DNA of 64,000 nucleotides, from positions 620,001-684,000 of the forward strand of contig CAWDDC010000003.1 of assembly GCA_963801045.1 (NCBI GenBank), in the 5' to 3' direction. The position numbers were made by a program, and so were the translations under genes. Shown here piece after piece: positions 8,138 through 17,771 of this stretch (positions are counted from its first letter, which is position 1; each line of letters begins with the position of its first letter). The stretch is from JACCWP01 sp963801045 (GTDB lineage: Bacteria; Actinomycetota; Actinomycetes; Propionibacteriales; Nocardioidaceae). The notes beneath the pieces were generated by a model. That model had not been told where the DNA came from and ran no database searches. It saw only the letters and a list, made by a program, of their open reading frames with translations.

Positions 8138-9571
8138 TCAGACCCCGGTCGACAACGTGGGTGCGTCGCGATCCGACGGCCGGTCCCGGTTGCCGAAGAC
8201 GTGCTCGATCAGGAACAGGGCCCCACCGATCGCGAGCAGGCCCGCACACCAGAGCAGGGACGTGGGGTCGTCGACGACGACGTAGACGATCAGCACCAGG
8301 TTGCCGAGGATGCCGACGGCCAGCAGCGGCGTCGCCGCCCGGAAGGTGTCGGCGCTCTCGTCGTGGCCGCGCAGCTTGAGCGCGGAGACGATGACCAGCA
8401 CGTAGATGAACAACGTGAAGACGACCGTCACGGTCGCCAGCCGGGCCACGACGCCACCCTCGACGCGCACCCCGGCCTCGTTGAGCACCCGAGCGACGAT
8501 GAGCAGCGTGCAGACCACGAGCGTGGCGAACATGAGCGCGAACCACGGGCTGCGGCGGCGGGCGTGGATCTTGGCGAAGACGCCGGGCACCACGTCTTCG
8601 TTCGCCATGCCGTAGAGGATGCGGGACTGCGTGACCAACGAGACCAGCGTCGTGTTGGTGATGGCGACCATCGCGATGACGGCGAACAGGATGGTCATGA
8701 CGCCGACGGGCACCGGGAGGATCCCCGCCTCGACGACCTCCAGCAACGCGGCGTCGGACTTCTCCAGCGTCCCGATCGGCACCGTCAGCGCCGCCGTCAT
8801 CGCGACCAGGACGTAGATGACTCCGGCGGCGGCCATCCCGCCGACCAGCGCGCGGGGGAAGGTCCTCGCCGGGTCGACGGTCTCCTCGGCGACGTTCGCC
8901 GCGTTCTCGAAGCCGGTCATGGCGAAGAAGGCGAGGGCTACGCCGGCGACGAGGGCGAAGATCGGGCTCCCGTCGGCCGTGAAGTCGACCAGGACGCCGA
9001 AGTCGGCCTCTCCCTGCGCGATGTAGACGACGCCGATGATCATGATGATCACCAGGCCCGCGACCTCGACCCACGTCATCACCATGTTGGTCACGACCGA
9101 CTCGGTGATGCCGATGAAGTTGACGACGGCCAGGACGATGACGAACGCGAGCGAGATCAGCAGCGCCGGTGGCAGGTCCCAGACCTCGCGGAAGTAGGCA
9201 CTGAAGCCGGTCGCCAGCGAGCCCGCGGCGGCGAAGCAGGCCGAGAGCATGCAGACCGTGATCAGGAAGGTGAGCGGCCGGCTGCGGAACGCCTTGTTGA
9301 CGTACAGCGCGGCGCCGGCCGCCTGCGGGTACTTCGTGACGAGCTCGGCGTAGGCCAGCCCGGTGATCGTGGCCAGGCTGACGCCGACCGCGAAGGCGAG
9401 CCAGAACGCCCCTCCGACGGCCCCCGCCACCAAGCCGATCAGGACGTAGATGCCGGATCCGAGGACGTCACCGAGGACGTAGAAGAACAGCAGCCGCCCG
9501 GTGATCGACCGCTTGAGCCCGCGGTCCTGCTCGGTACCCGCCTGCTGCTTGCCTGCTCTCGGCTCGCCCAC
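8138..9571 (-). CDS. APC-superfamily amino acid permease
   Basis: This is an inner-membrane secondary transporter with about 12 hydrophobic segments in 477 residues. It opens with GLKRSITGRLLFFYVLGDVLGSGIYVLIG, whose GSGIY is the substrate-binding loop of helix 1 in APC carriers. GFENAANVAEE matches the helix-6 region of cationic or broad amino acid permeases. I start it at GTG 9571 because longer versions would run into the DUF6790 gene upstream on the same strand. Substrate specificity is not readable. Confidence 0.85.
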   Translation of the reverse strand: MGEPRAGKQQAGTEQDRGLKRSITGRLLFFYVLGDVLGSGIYVLIGLVAGAVGGAFWLAFAVGVSLATITGLAYAELVTKYPQAAGAALYVNKAFRSRPLTFLITVCMLSACFAAAGSLATGFSAYFREVWDLPPALLISLAFVIVLAVVNFIGITESVVTNMVMTWVEVAGLVIIMIIGVVYIAQGEADFGVLVDFTADGSPIFALVAGVALAFFAMTGFENAANVAEETVDPARTFPRALVGGMAAAGVIYVLVAMTAALTVPIGTLEKSDAALLEVVEAGILPVPVGVMTILFAVIAMVAITNTTLVSLVTQSRILYGMANEDVVPGVFAKIHARRRSPWFALMFATLVVCTLLIVARVLNEAGVRVEGGVVARLATVTVVFTLFIYVLVIVSALKLRGHDESADTFRAATPLLAVGILGNLVLIVYVVVDDPTSLLWCAGLLAIGGALFLIEHVFGNRDRPSDRDAPTLSTGV

Positions 9572-9608
9572 GGCGGGGACCGTACGCGGGTCCGGCAGCC
9601 CTGTCAGA

Positions 9609-10106
9609 TCAGCTGGGCGCGGCAGGACGCGCGTCGCCGCCACCACGCCAGGACAGTGTGTAGAGGACCGCGGTGACGACCGGCACGATGAAGTCCATCG
9701 CGAGCGGCACGCCGACGTTGTAGGGCTCGATGTCACCCTCGTCGAGCCAGAAGTAGAGGTGCCCGCCCGCGTCGCCGAGGAACTGGATCGACAAGATCAC
9801 CAGCAGCGCCAGCCAGAAGTGCCCGCGCAGGCGGGCCGCGAGCAACCCGGCGACCGCGATCGCGAGGTCACCCATCGCGTTCTCGTACTGGAAGCCGCCG
9901 TTGCCCCGGGTGTAGCCGATCTCCTCGGCCGTCGCCGGGCCGTCGAACAGGTGGTAGCCGGCCCCGAGCAGTCCGCCGAGCCCGACCGCGACGACGAACC
10001 ACCAGACGATCATGGTGTCCGCGGCGAGGCGGTCCTGTCCGCGGCGTCGGTAGGCCTGGATCCCGCCGCCGACGAGCGCGACCAGGGCGAACAGGAGCAG
10101 CGGCAT
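9609..10106 (-). CDS. DUF6790-like integral membrane protein
   Basis: This 165-residue protein has four predicted membrane segments (MPLLLFALVALVGGGI; the region of WWFVVAVGLGGLLGAGYHLF; FWLALLVILSIQFLGDAGGH; IVPVVTAVLYTL). The conserved-looking loop YTRGNGGFQYENAMGDLA resembles DUF6790 membrane proteins. Its function is unknown. GGAGGGGGG precedes the ATG. It lies 37 bases upstream of the APC permease on the same strand. Confidence 0.7.
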   Translation of the reverse strand: MPLLLFALVALVGGGIQAYRRRGQDRLAADTMIVWWFVVAVGLGGLLGAGYHLFDGPATAEEIGYTRGNGGFQYENAMGDLAIAVAGLLAARLRGHFWLALLVILSIQFLGDAGGHLYFWLDEGDIEPYNVGVPLAMDFIVPVVTAVLYTLSWRGGGDARPAAPS

Positions 10107-10235
10107 GGCACGTGCCCCCCTCCGTGTCGGTCCCCCCGCCGACCGTCGTGCGCCTGCAGCCGGTCAGCCGGGTGACGTCTCGACACTAGGCCCGCAACGG
10201 CCGTGCGCACATCCCCGCCAGCACCCGACGTCGAC

Positions 10236-10952
10236 CTAGGTCGCGCTCCTGCGCCGGGCGCGGGCGGACCGTGGCTTGCCGCCGGGAAGGGCGTCGCTGA
10301 GGCCGTCGAGGACCAGTCCGAGACCGAACTCGAACTCGTCGCCGAAGTCGTAGCCGGGCTTGAGCGCGTGCTCGGTCATCAGCTCGACCAGGTGCGGGTA
10401 GGCGCCGGCGGCGAACAGCTCCATCATCGGTCCGGCGACCTCGGCCGCGCTGTCCGGCCCCTCGAACGGCAGCGCGGCCTCCTGGATCGCGAACCCGTAG
10501 ACGTAGGCGTCCAGCAGGGCGTACGCGTGCGCGGTCATCGCGACCGAGAAGCCGGCACCGCGCAACGTCCCGAGGACCGCGTCGTGGTGGCGCAGGGTCG
10601 CCGGGCCGGGGTTGGTGCGGGACTCCAGCAGCGCGATCGCCCAGGAGTGCCTGCGCAGCACGTGCCGGGCCGACGTCGCACGCCGATGGATCTCCATGCG
10701 CCAGTCGCCGTCGGGCGCAGGGAGCTCGATCTCGCTGAACACGATGTCGACGATGCCGTCGAGGATCTCGTCCTTGTTGGCGACGTGGTGGTAGACCGAC
10801 ATCGGCTTGACGCCGAGCTCCTGCGCGAGCGAGCGGATCGTCAGCGACCCGATCCCCCCTGCGTCGGCGACCGTCATCGCGCCGCGCAGCACCCGTTCCC
10901 GGCTGAGCGGGACGCGTGGCTGCGGGGTGGTGTCGCGGGCTGCTCTCGGCAT
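10236..10952 (-). CDS. TetR/AcrR-family repressor
   Basis: This 238-residue protein carries an N-terminal helix-turn-helix (SLTIRSLAQELGVKPMSVYHHVANKDEILDG split over residues 35-66). Its long C-terminal ligand domain, starting around ALLESRTNPGPATLRHHDAV, resembles the TetR_C class. It is divergent from the MDR oxidoreductase gene. Two overlapping palindromes at 10978-10997 lie between the genes, so it most likely represses itself and the oxidoreductase. The inducer is unknown. Confidence 0.9.
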   Translation of the reverse strand: MPRAARDTTPQPRVPLSRERVLRGAMTVADAGGIGSLTIRSLAQELGVKPMSVYHHVANKDEILDGIVDIVFSEIELPAPDGDWRMEIHRRATSARHVLRRHSWAIALLESRTNPGPATLRHHDAVLGTLRGAGFSVAMTAHAYALLDAYVYGFAIQEAALPFEGPDSAAEVAGPMMELFAAGAYPHLVELMTEHALKPGYDFGDEFEFGLGLVLDGLSDALPGGKPRSARARRRSAT

Positions 10953-10977
10953 CGTGCTCCTGACCGGCTCGACGTTT

Positions 10978-10997
10978 CGTACTTAGTACGGTACCGT
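10978..10997. promoter_or_regulatory. Overlapping palindromes, likely TetR operator
   Basis: CGTACT-T-AGTACG (10978-10990) is a perfect inverted repeat with a one-base centre. It overlaps the perfect 10-bp palindrome ACGGTACCGT (10988-10997). The pair sits in the 92-base intergenic region between a TetR gene and the gene it diverges from, which is the expected place for its operator. Confidence 0.65.
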
Positions 10998-11044
10998 CGT
11001 CGTACTCGGCACTGCAAGTCCACAGCTCAAAGAGAGAAGCGGTC

Positions 11045-12080
11045 ATGGGATCGAAACCAGAGCTCGCCACGACGGACGGCCAGACAGCCGGGCCGGCGAC
11101 GGCCAGCGTGATGCGCGCCGTCGTCCGGGACGGCTACGGCTCCGCGGACGTCCTGCGCGTCGCGCAGGTCCCCCGGCCGGAGCCGGCCGACGACGAGGTG
11201 CTCGTCCACGTGCACGCCGCGGGCCTCGACCGCGGCGCCTGGCACCTGATGACCGGACGCCCGTACCTGCTCCGCCTGGGCGTGGGAATCCGCCGCCCTC
11301 GCAACCCGGTCGCCGGCGTCGATGTCGCCGGCACCGTCGTCTCGGTCGGATCAGCGGTGACCAGGTTCGCCCCGGGTGACGAGGTGTTCGGCTTCGGCCG
11401 CGGCACGTTCGCCGACTACACGGTCGCCCGCGAGGACAAGCTGGCCCGCAAGCCGGCGAACATCTCCTTCACGCAGGCGGCCGTGGTGCCGGTCTCGGGA
11501 GTGACCGCCTTCCGGGCGGTCTGCGACGTGGGCCGGGTCCAGGCGGGCCAGCGGGTGCTGATCAGCGGTGCGTCCGGCGGTGTCGGCAGCTACGCGGTCC
11601 AGATCGCCAAGGCCCTCGGCGCGGACGTCACCGGTGTGTCCAGCACGTCGAAGGTCGACCTGGTGCGTGGCCTGGGCGCGGACCACGTCGTGGACTACAC
11701 CCACGAGGACTTCGCCGACGGCGTGCACCGCTACGACGTCGTCCTCGACATCGCAGGCAATCCCACGCTGTCCCGACTGCGCCGAGCGCTCACCCCCACC
11801 GGCACCGCCGTCATCGTCGGTGGCGAGGAGGGCGGCAACCTCACCGGAGGGATGACGCGGCAGCTGCGCGCCCTGGCCCTGTCGCCGCTCGTGCGGCAAC
11901 GCCTGGCGATGCTGGTCCCCAACGAGAACTCCCGCGATCTCGAACGACTCAGCGAGCTCATCGAGGCGGGCCAGGTGACGCCGAGCATCGGCGCCGACCT
12001 ACCCGCTGGATCGAGCCCCCGAGGCCATGCGCAGCCTCGTGGCCGGCACGGTCAGGGGCAAGCTGGCCATCACGGTCTGA
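11045..12080 (+). CDS. MDR-family NAD(P)-dependent oxidoreductase (quinone oxidoreductase-like), frameshifted at the end
   Basis: This medium-chain dehydrogenase/reductase has a GroES-like N-terminal domain (GVDVAGTVVSVGSAV) and a Rossmann domain with nucleotide motif ISGASGGVGSYAVQIAK. No structural or catalytic zinc cysteines are evident, which fits the zinc-independent quinone oxidoreductase/enoyl reductase branch. The frame breaks near 12000. The natural C-terminus YPLDRAPEAMRSLVAGTV and KLAITV continues one frame over and stops at 12078-12080. It starts at ATG 11045 after GAGAGAAG. It is probably controlled by the divergent TetR repressor through the 10978-10997 site. Confidence 0.85.
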
Positions 12081-12132
12081 CCAGGTCGGCGCGTTCCGAG
12101 CGGCCGACCGGCGTGGGAGTGCCCCCGGTGCC

Positions 12133-12630
12133 ATGATGGCGCCCGTGGCTTCGCAACAGCGCCAGCGGCGCGGGGTGCTGGATCAGCGAGGCGGCAATGT
12201 CGCGCTCGACCTGTTCGTGCTCGGACAGCACCTTGGCCGGTTCCTCGACCAGGCCTTCGCCGGCAGCGGGCTGACGCCCTCCGAGTTCGCCGTGTACGCC
12301 CAGCTCGCCCGTGGGCCGATGACCCCGATGCAGGTACGGGACGTGCTCGGCCTACGCCCGCCGACACTGTCCGGATACCTCGCCAGCATGGACAAGCGCG
12401 GCCACCTCGAGCGCACCCCCAACCCGGAGGACGGCCGCTCGACGTGGCTGGAGCTCAGCGCCGAGGGCCGCGACCAGTGGACCACCGGACGGCTCCGGAT
12501 GCGGTCCGCCGTCCGCGCGCTCAACACGCAGCTCGGTGGTGCCGCAAGCGTGGAGGCCGCCCGCGCCGGGCTGGCCGAGATCGACGACGCGCTGCTCGCT
12601 GCCGTCGAGCAGGCGGCCGCGCGCGAGTGA
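12133..12630 (+). CDS. MarR-family transcriptional regulator
   Basis: The 165-residue protein has the winged-helix core of MarR repressors: GLTPSEFAVYAQLARGPMTP, then PPTLSGYLASMDKRGHLERT and the wing NPEDGRSTWLELSAEG. The second ATG at 12136 is an equally possible start. A perfect 8-bp inverted repeat begins 18 bases after its stop codon, in front of the secreted beta-propeller gene, so that gene is a plausible target. The ligand is unknown. Confidence 0.9.
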   Translation: MMAPVASQQRQRRGVLDQRGGNVALDLFVLGQHLGRFLDQAFAGSGLTPSEFAVYAQLARGPMTPMQVRDVLGLRPPTLSGYLASMDKRGHLERTPNPEDGRSTWLELSAEGRDQWTTGRLRMRSAVRALNTQLGGAASVEAARAGLAEIDDALLAAVEQAAARE

Positions 12631-12647
12631 TGCTGCAGGCTTCCATA

Positions 12648-12665
12648 TAGTTCGAACTCGAACTA
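12648..12665. promoter_or_regulatory. 18-bp inverted repeat, likely MarR operator
   Basis: TAGTTCGA-AC-TCGAACTA has perfect 8-bp arms around a two-base centre, the size and symmetry of MarR-family operators. It lies between the MarR gene (stop at 12630) and the start of the secreted propeller gene at 12701. AT-rich CATATAG directly precedes it, so it may overlap that gene's promoter. Confidence 0.6.
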
Positions 12666-12700
12666 GAGTGCCGACCTCAGTCGCCTGCTCGGAGGTCGTG

Positions 12701-13714
12701 ATGTCTCGTCTGCCCGGAGTCCTCGCCCTGGTCGTGGCGGTGGCCGTCGCCACGATGGCGCCCGCTGCGGCGGCACATCATCGACCGGTCGAGTACGTGG
12801 TCTCGGACCAACCCGGCGTGCTCCCGGAGGGGATCGCCATCCAGCGCGACGGCACCATGTACGTGACCTCGGACGCGACAGGCGCGCTGTTCCGCGGCGA
12901 CGTCGACGATCCTGAGATGCAGCCGTTCGACGCCTCGGGTGCCACCGACCGCGGCACCTCCCTGGGCGTGCACACCGACCGGGCGGGGCGGATCTGGTCG
13001 GTCGGCGGGGACACGCTCACCGTGCACGGCCGGTCCGGACGGCTGCTGACCACGCGTACCGCGGCCGGCGGCCCGCTGGGCCCGGCCGACCTGAACGACC
13101 TGGTGCTGACCCCGCACGCGGTCTACGTCACCGACTGGGCCAACCCGTTCGTCTACCGGGCGCAGGTGCACGGGACGAGGGTCGGAGCGCTGCAGCCGTG
13201 GCTGGACGTGCGCCCGGCCTTCCCCGGGTTCCCCGCGGAGTTCTGGCTGCTCAACGGCATCGTCGCGGATCCCTCCGGCCGGACCCTGCTGGTGGCCTCC
13301 AACGGGACCGAGGCCGTCTGGCGGGTGGACACCGCGACCGGCGACATGGCCCAGCTCGACCTGGGCGAGCAGAGCTTCGGCGCCGACGGCATGGTCCTGG
13401 CCGGCCGCCGCCTGTACGCCGTGCTCAACTACGGGGCGCCGCCCGGCGTCTACGTCGCCCGCCTCGACCGGGGCCTGCGGTCGGGTCGCGTGACGCACGA
13501 GATCCTGACCGACGCCACCGGGCAGCCCTTCGACCTGCCCACCACCCTCGCCCGGCACGACGGCCGGATCTACGTCGTCAACAGCCAGAACGACGAGCCG
13601 CCCGGGACCCCGCCGTACACGGTGAGCGCAGTGCGCGACCCGGTCTGCGGTGGTCAGTCGCCGAGGCCGGCCAGGCACGCGGCGACCAGCCCGCCCAGCG
13701 AGGGCAGGTGGTAG
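12701..13714 (+). CDS. Secreted SMP-30/gluconolactonase-like beta-propeller protein
   Basis: The product has an N-terminal Sec signal (hydrophobic LPGVLALVVAVAVATMAPAA, cleavage near AAAAHH). It then has a six-bladed-propeller pattern of short repeats such as LPEGIAIQRDGTMYVTSD, LNDLVLTPHAVYVTDWANP and LNGIVADPSGRTLLVASN. This is the SMP-30/strictosidine-synthase-like family, often calcium-dependent lactonases. The substrate is unknown. GGAGG at 12691 supports ATG 12701. The last 25 codons look unnatural and overlap the convergent deacetylase gene, so the true stop may be slightly earlier behind an indel. Confidence 0.7.
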   Translation: MSRLPGVLALVVAVAVATMAPAAAAHHRPVEYVVSDQPGVLPEGIAIQRDGTMYVTSDATGALFRGDVDDPEMQPFDASGATDRGTSLGVHTDRAGRIWSVGGDTLTVHGRSGRLLTTRTAAGGPLGPADLNDLVLTPHAVYVTDWANPFVYRAQVHGTRVGALQPWLDVRPAFPGFPAEFWLLNGIVADPSGRTLLVASNGTEAVWRVDTATGDMAQLDLGEQSFGADGMVLAGRRLYAVLNYGAPPGVYVARLDRGLRSGRVTHEILTDATGQPFDLPTTLARHDGRIYVVNSQNDEPPGTPPYTVSAVRDPVCGGQSPRPARHAATSPPSEGRW

Positions 13715-14742
13715 CCGCCCTCCTGGACGGCGACGGTCGGCACTCCCAGCCCCCCGAGCGTGGCACCGGCCCGGTGATAGCCGTCGGCGGTCACCAGCAG
13801 CGGGCTCTCCGGGTCGTCGGCGGCGGCGTCGACCCCCAGTGACACCACCAGCGCCTCCACGCCGAGGGCAGCGACCCACGCCGCCAGCTGCTCGACCGAC
13901 CGGCACCAGACGGCGTCGTCGCTCCCGGGTGCGAGCGGCAGGTTGAGCGTCGTGCCCGCCCCCGCGCCCGTCCCGGTCTCGTCGGCGAAGCCCACGTAGT
14001 GCGGGAACCAGCCGGCGCCCGGGTCGACGTGCACCGAGCCGTACGCCACGTCGCCGCGCCCGTAGAAGATGGCCGCGGTGCCGTTGCCGTGGTGGGCGTC
14101 GACATCGACGACGGCCACCCGCTCGTGCCCGGCCGCCCGCAGCGCCTCGGCGGCGACGGCCGCGTTGTTGAGGTAGCAGGAGCCGCCGTAGGCAGCCCTC
14201 GTGACGTGGTGGCCGGGTGGGCGGCACAGCGCGTACGCCACCCTCGCCCCCTCGCCCACCAGGTCGACGGCGGTGAGCGCGCAGTCGACGGCGGCACGGG
14301 CCGCCGTCCAGGTGCCCGCACCGACCAGCGTCATCGTGTCGTAGCCGAACTGTCCCGCCCGCGCGTGCACGGCCACCGCACGGTGCGCGGGCAGCCCGCC
14401 GAGCATCGCCTCGGTCGGGAAGGCGTACGGCACGACCTTGTGCTGGCCCACCAGCGCCGGGATCTCCGATGCCATCCACTCGTCGTGCACGGTGCGCAGG
14501 TGCTCGACGAGAGCGGCGTCGTGCACCGCGCAGCAGGACGGCTGTCGTCGTGCGCGCGCGCCTCCACCACCGGGTGGCCGGCGGCCTCGTACCGCATCGA
14601 GCACCGCGTCCACCCGCTCGGGCACCTCCGTGCCCGGCGTGGGCACGCCGACCCACACCTCCGCGCCGGGCACGTGCAGCCGGGTGTCGCCCGACCAGAC
14701 GACGGGGACGGAGGCGGCGCTGGACGGCATGTTCGTCAGCAT
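13654..14742 (-). CDS. Histone deacetylase-like amidohydrolase
   Basis: This 362-residue zinc enzyme belongs to the arginase/deacetylase superfamily (class II HDAC, acetylpolyamine amidohydrolase, acetoin-utilisation proteins). The signatures are ALCRPPGHHVT (paired histidines), VDVDAHHGNGTAAIFY (zinc Asp and His), SLGVDAAADDPESPL (second Asp) and QEGGYH. Bacterial relatives deacetylate polyamines or small amides; the substrate here is not established. It is divergent from the P1 peptidase gene with only 26 bases between. MLTNMPSS offers a second ATG four codons in. Confidence 0.85.
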   Translation of the reverse strand: MLTNMPSSAASVPVVWSGDTRLHVPGAEVWVGVPTPGTEVPERVDAVLDAVRGRRPPGGGGARARRQPSCCAVHDAALVEHLRTVHDEWMASEIPALVGQHKVVPYAFPTEAMLGGLPAHRAVAVHARAGQFGYDTMTLVGAGTWTAARAAVDCALTAVDLVGEGARVAYALCRPPGHHVTRAAYGGSCYLNNAAVAAEALRAAGHERVAVVDVDAHHGNGTAAIFYGRGDVAYGSVHVDPGAGWFPHYVGFADETGTGAGAGTTLNLPLAPGSDDAVWCRSVEQLAAWVAALGVEALVVSLGVDAAADDPESPLLVTADGYHRAGATLGGLGVPTVAVQEGGYHLPSLGGLVAACLAGLGD

Positions 14743-14768
14743 GGCAGCGGCTACGGCAGGATGCCTCT

Positions 14769-15854
14769 ATGCCGCGCGCTACTGACCTGGGGATCAGGAT
14801 AGGAAAGCTCCCCACCGGCCCGACCGACTCCGTCCTCGACGTCCGAGGCGTGGGACTCGGCCATGCCACGGTGTGGCGCGACGAGCCTGCTCCGCCGGCC
14901 GGCCACGGTGTCGCCCGCACCGGCGTGACCGTCCTGGTCCTCGCCGACGACGCCGGCGAGCGGCCGGTGCCGCTCGGTGGCGCGGTGCTCAACGGGGCCG
15001 GCGAGTGCACCGGCTTCCTGGCCGCCGCCGAGTGGGGCCTCACGACGACCCCGGTGTTCCTCACGTCGACCATGCAGCTCGGCCGGGTCTACGACGCCGC
15101 CTGCGAGATCGCGATGGAGCAGGACCCGGAGGTGGCCGAGGACGTGATCATCCCGGTGGTCGCCGAGTGCGACGACTCGTTCCTCAACGACTGCCGGCGG
15201 ATGCAGGTGCAGCGGGCCGACGTCGCCCGCGCGTGGCAGTCCGCCCTGGACTCCCGTGGCACGGCGATGCCGCCGCTGGAGGGTTCGGTCGGGTCCGGCA
15301 CCGGGATGAGCTGCCTGGGGTTCAAGGGCGGCATCGGCACCGCGTCCCGGGTGACGCCCGAGGGCTACACGGTGGCCGTGCTGCTGATGACGAACTTCGG
15401 CGAGCGCGAGCGGCTCACCGTCGACGGCGTGCCCGTCGGCCGGCTGCTGCCCGCGACCGACCCGGCCGGCTCCGCCGCGCCGCCGGCGGGCTCGTGCATC
15501 GGGGTCGTGGTCACCGACGCGCCGGTCGACGGCGCCGGCTGCACCCGGCTGGCCCGCCGGATCGGGCTCGGCCTGGCGCGCACCGGCTCGACCGCGCACC
15601 ACGGCAGCGGCGAGATCTTCCTCGCCGCCTCGACCGGGCTGCGCTCCGACCGGCAGGGCCGCTACGACGGCAGGCCGCTCACCGCCTGGGACCTCGACCC
15701 GCTGTTCGAGGCCGTGGTCGACGCCAGCGAGGAGGCGGTGCTCAACTCGATGCTCGCCTCCCCCACCGTCGTCGGCCGCGACGGCAACACCAGCGAGGGC
15801 CTGCCACCCGAGGCCGTGCTCCGACTGCTCAGCACCCACGGAAGGCTGCCATGA
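14769..15854 (+). CDS. P1-family peptidase (DmpA/BapA-like)
   Basis: This 361-residue protein is an N-terminal-nucleophile aminopeptidase of family S58. It cleaves itself to expose a catalytic serine and then releases N-terminal residues, including D- or beta-amino acids. The predicted self-cleavage site is Gly241-Ser242 in PPAGSCIGVVVTDAP. Supporting motifs are GSGTGMSCLGFKGGIGTASR, LMTNFGERERLTVDG and GSGEIFLAAST. Its stop overlaps the ATG of the CocE-type hydrolase gene (ATGA at 15851-15854), so the two are translationally coupled. Confidence 0.9.
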   Translation: MPRATDLGIRIGKLPTGPTDSVLDVRGVGLGHATVWRDEPAPPAGHGVARTGVTVLVLADDAGERPVPLGGAVLNGAGECTGFLAAAEWGLTTTPVFLTSTMQLGRVYDAACEIAMEQDPEVAEDVIIPVVAECDDSFLNDCRRMQVQRADVARAWQSALDSRGTAMPPLEGSVGSGTGMSCLGFKGGIGTASRVTPEGYTVAVLLMTNFGERERLTVDGVPVGRLLPATDPAGSAAPPAGSCIGVVVTDAPVDGAGCTRLARRIGLGLARTGSTAHHGSGEIFLAASTGLRSDRQGRYDGRPLTAWDLDPLFEAVVDASEEAVLNSMLASPTVVGRDGNTSEGLPPEAVLRLLSTHGRLP

Positions 15855-17760
15855 CCCACGCTCTCCCCCGGACGGGACCACAGGAGGTCCGACTGCCGAT
15901 GGACGACGGGGTGGAGCTCGCGGCGTCGCTGTGGCTGCCCGACCCGTCGCTCGGTCCGCAGCCGTGCGTGCTCGAGGCCCTGCCCTACCGCAAGGACGAC
16001 GTCACCTCGAGCTACGCGCCCGAGTACGAGCGGCTGTGCGACGAGTACGGGTACGCCGTCTGCCGGCTGGACCTGCGCGGCACCGGCTCGTCGTCCGGCG
16101 ACGCGGTGGACGAGTACCCCGCCCGCGAGCAGGCCGACCTGCTGATCGTCATCGCGTGGCTGGCCGCGCAGGAGTGGTGCTCGGGCAGCGTCGGCATGTA
16201 CGGCACGTCGTACTCGGGGTTCAACTCGATCCAGGCCGCGGCCGAGCGACCGCCTGCGCTCAAGGCGATCTGCGCGATCTACGCCACCGACGACCGCTTC
16301 ACCGACGACGTGCACTACCGCGGCGGAGCCCTCAAGCTGGTCGACCTCGTCGACTACTGCGCCTACATGACGCCGATGAACGCGCTGCCTCCGGTGCCCG
16401 CGGTGTGGGGCGACGGGTGGCGCGAGGAGTGGCGCCGCCGGGTGCAGACCTGCGAGCCGTGGGTGCTCACCTGGCTGGCCGAGCGCGTCGACGGGCCGTA
16501 CTGGCGGCACGGTTCGCTCCGCCCCGACTACGACCGGATCGAGTGCCCGGTGATGCTGGTGGTCGGCTGGGCCGACGGCTACCGCAACAACTCGTTCCGC
16601 ACCCTCGAGGCGCTGGGCAGGTCCGGTGTGCCGCACCGGATGGTGGCCGGGCCGTGGGCGCACGCCGGCACCGAGTCGGCGATGCCCGGGCCGCGCATCG
16701 ACCTCGTCCCCGAGATGGTCGCGTGGTGGGACCGCTGGCTGCGGGGCGAGGACAACGGCGTCGACGAGGACCTGAGCAGCATCTTCGTGCGCACGTCGAC
16801 GGTCCCCGCGCCCGACCTCGAGCGACCACGAGGGCTACTGGATGCGGGAGGAGTGGCCCTGCCCACGGGTCGCACCGCGGGTGCTCGGAGCTGTCGGAGC
16901 ACTCGCCGTACGCGGTGCGGGCCGACGTGGGCACCGCGGCCTGGATCGACTGCGCCGGCCACCTGCCCTGGGGCCAGTCCGGCGACCTGCGCCACGACGA
17001 CGCGGCATCGGTGACCTGGGGCTGGGACGCCGACGGCACGGTGCTGCTCGGACAGCCGGTCGTCCGGCTGCGGCTGAGCAGCGACCAGCCGCGCACGTCG
17101 GTGTCGCTCAAGCTGTGCGACGTCTTCCCCGACGGCACGTCCGCGCTGGTGACCCGTGGGTCGCTGGTGCTCGACCACCTCGAGCCGGGACAGGTGCACG
17201 ACGTCGAGGTCGAGCTGGACGCCTGCGCGTACGCGTTCGACCCCGGCCAGACGATGCGGTTGTCGTTCGCCGGGTCGGACTGGCCGAACACCGTCGCTCC
17301 CCCGACCCCGGCGACGCTGACGGTGCACGGCGGCGAGCTGGAGCTGCCGACGTGGTCCGGCCCGTCGCCGTACGCACCGCCGGAGTTCACGCCGGGCGCC
17401 CCGACGTCCGCCGAGGAGCCGGACGGCGTCGTCTGGCGGATGGAGCAGGACGTGCTCCGGCGCACCACCTCCGCGGTGGTCGACCACGGCGGCACCTTCG
17501 CGTCGTCGTACGACGGCGAGGCCACCGAGCACTACCGCGGGCGGGTGTCGGTCGACAACCAGACGTTCGCCCAGCGCGCCGAGGCGGAGGCGTCGTACGA
17601 GCTGCGGTGGCCGGGCATCCGGGTCACCAGCCGGTCGGTCCTCGACGTGCGCGTCGGTGCCGACGCCTACGACGTGTCGATCACGCTCGAGGCGCGGGAG
17701 GGCGAGGACGACGGCGTGCTGATCGGCGAGCGCCGGTGGGACGTGCGGCTGCCGCGCTGA
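15851..17760 (+). CDS. CocE/NonD-family alpha/beta hydrolase, frameshifted
   Basis: This is a serine hydrolase of the X-Pro dipeptidyl-peptidase/cocaine esterase family. The nucleophile Ser120 is in MYGTSYSGFN, the acid is in VVGWADGYR and the histidine is in GPWAHAGTE. The C-terminal jelly-roll domain starts near SEHSPYAVRADVG and runs to LIGERRWDVRLPR. Two indels near 16825 and 16880 move the frame, and both flanks are otherwise clean. No signal peptide is present, so it is cytoplasmic. Coupling to the P1 peptidase suggests joint work on unusual peptides or amides (inference). Confidence 0.85.
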
Positions 17761-17771
17761 CCGCTCGCCCG

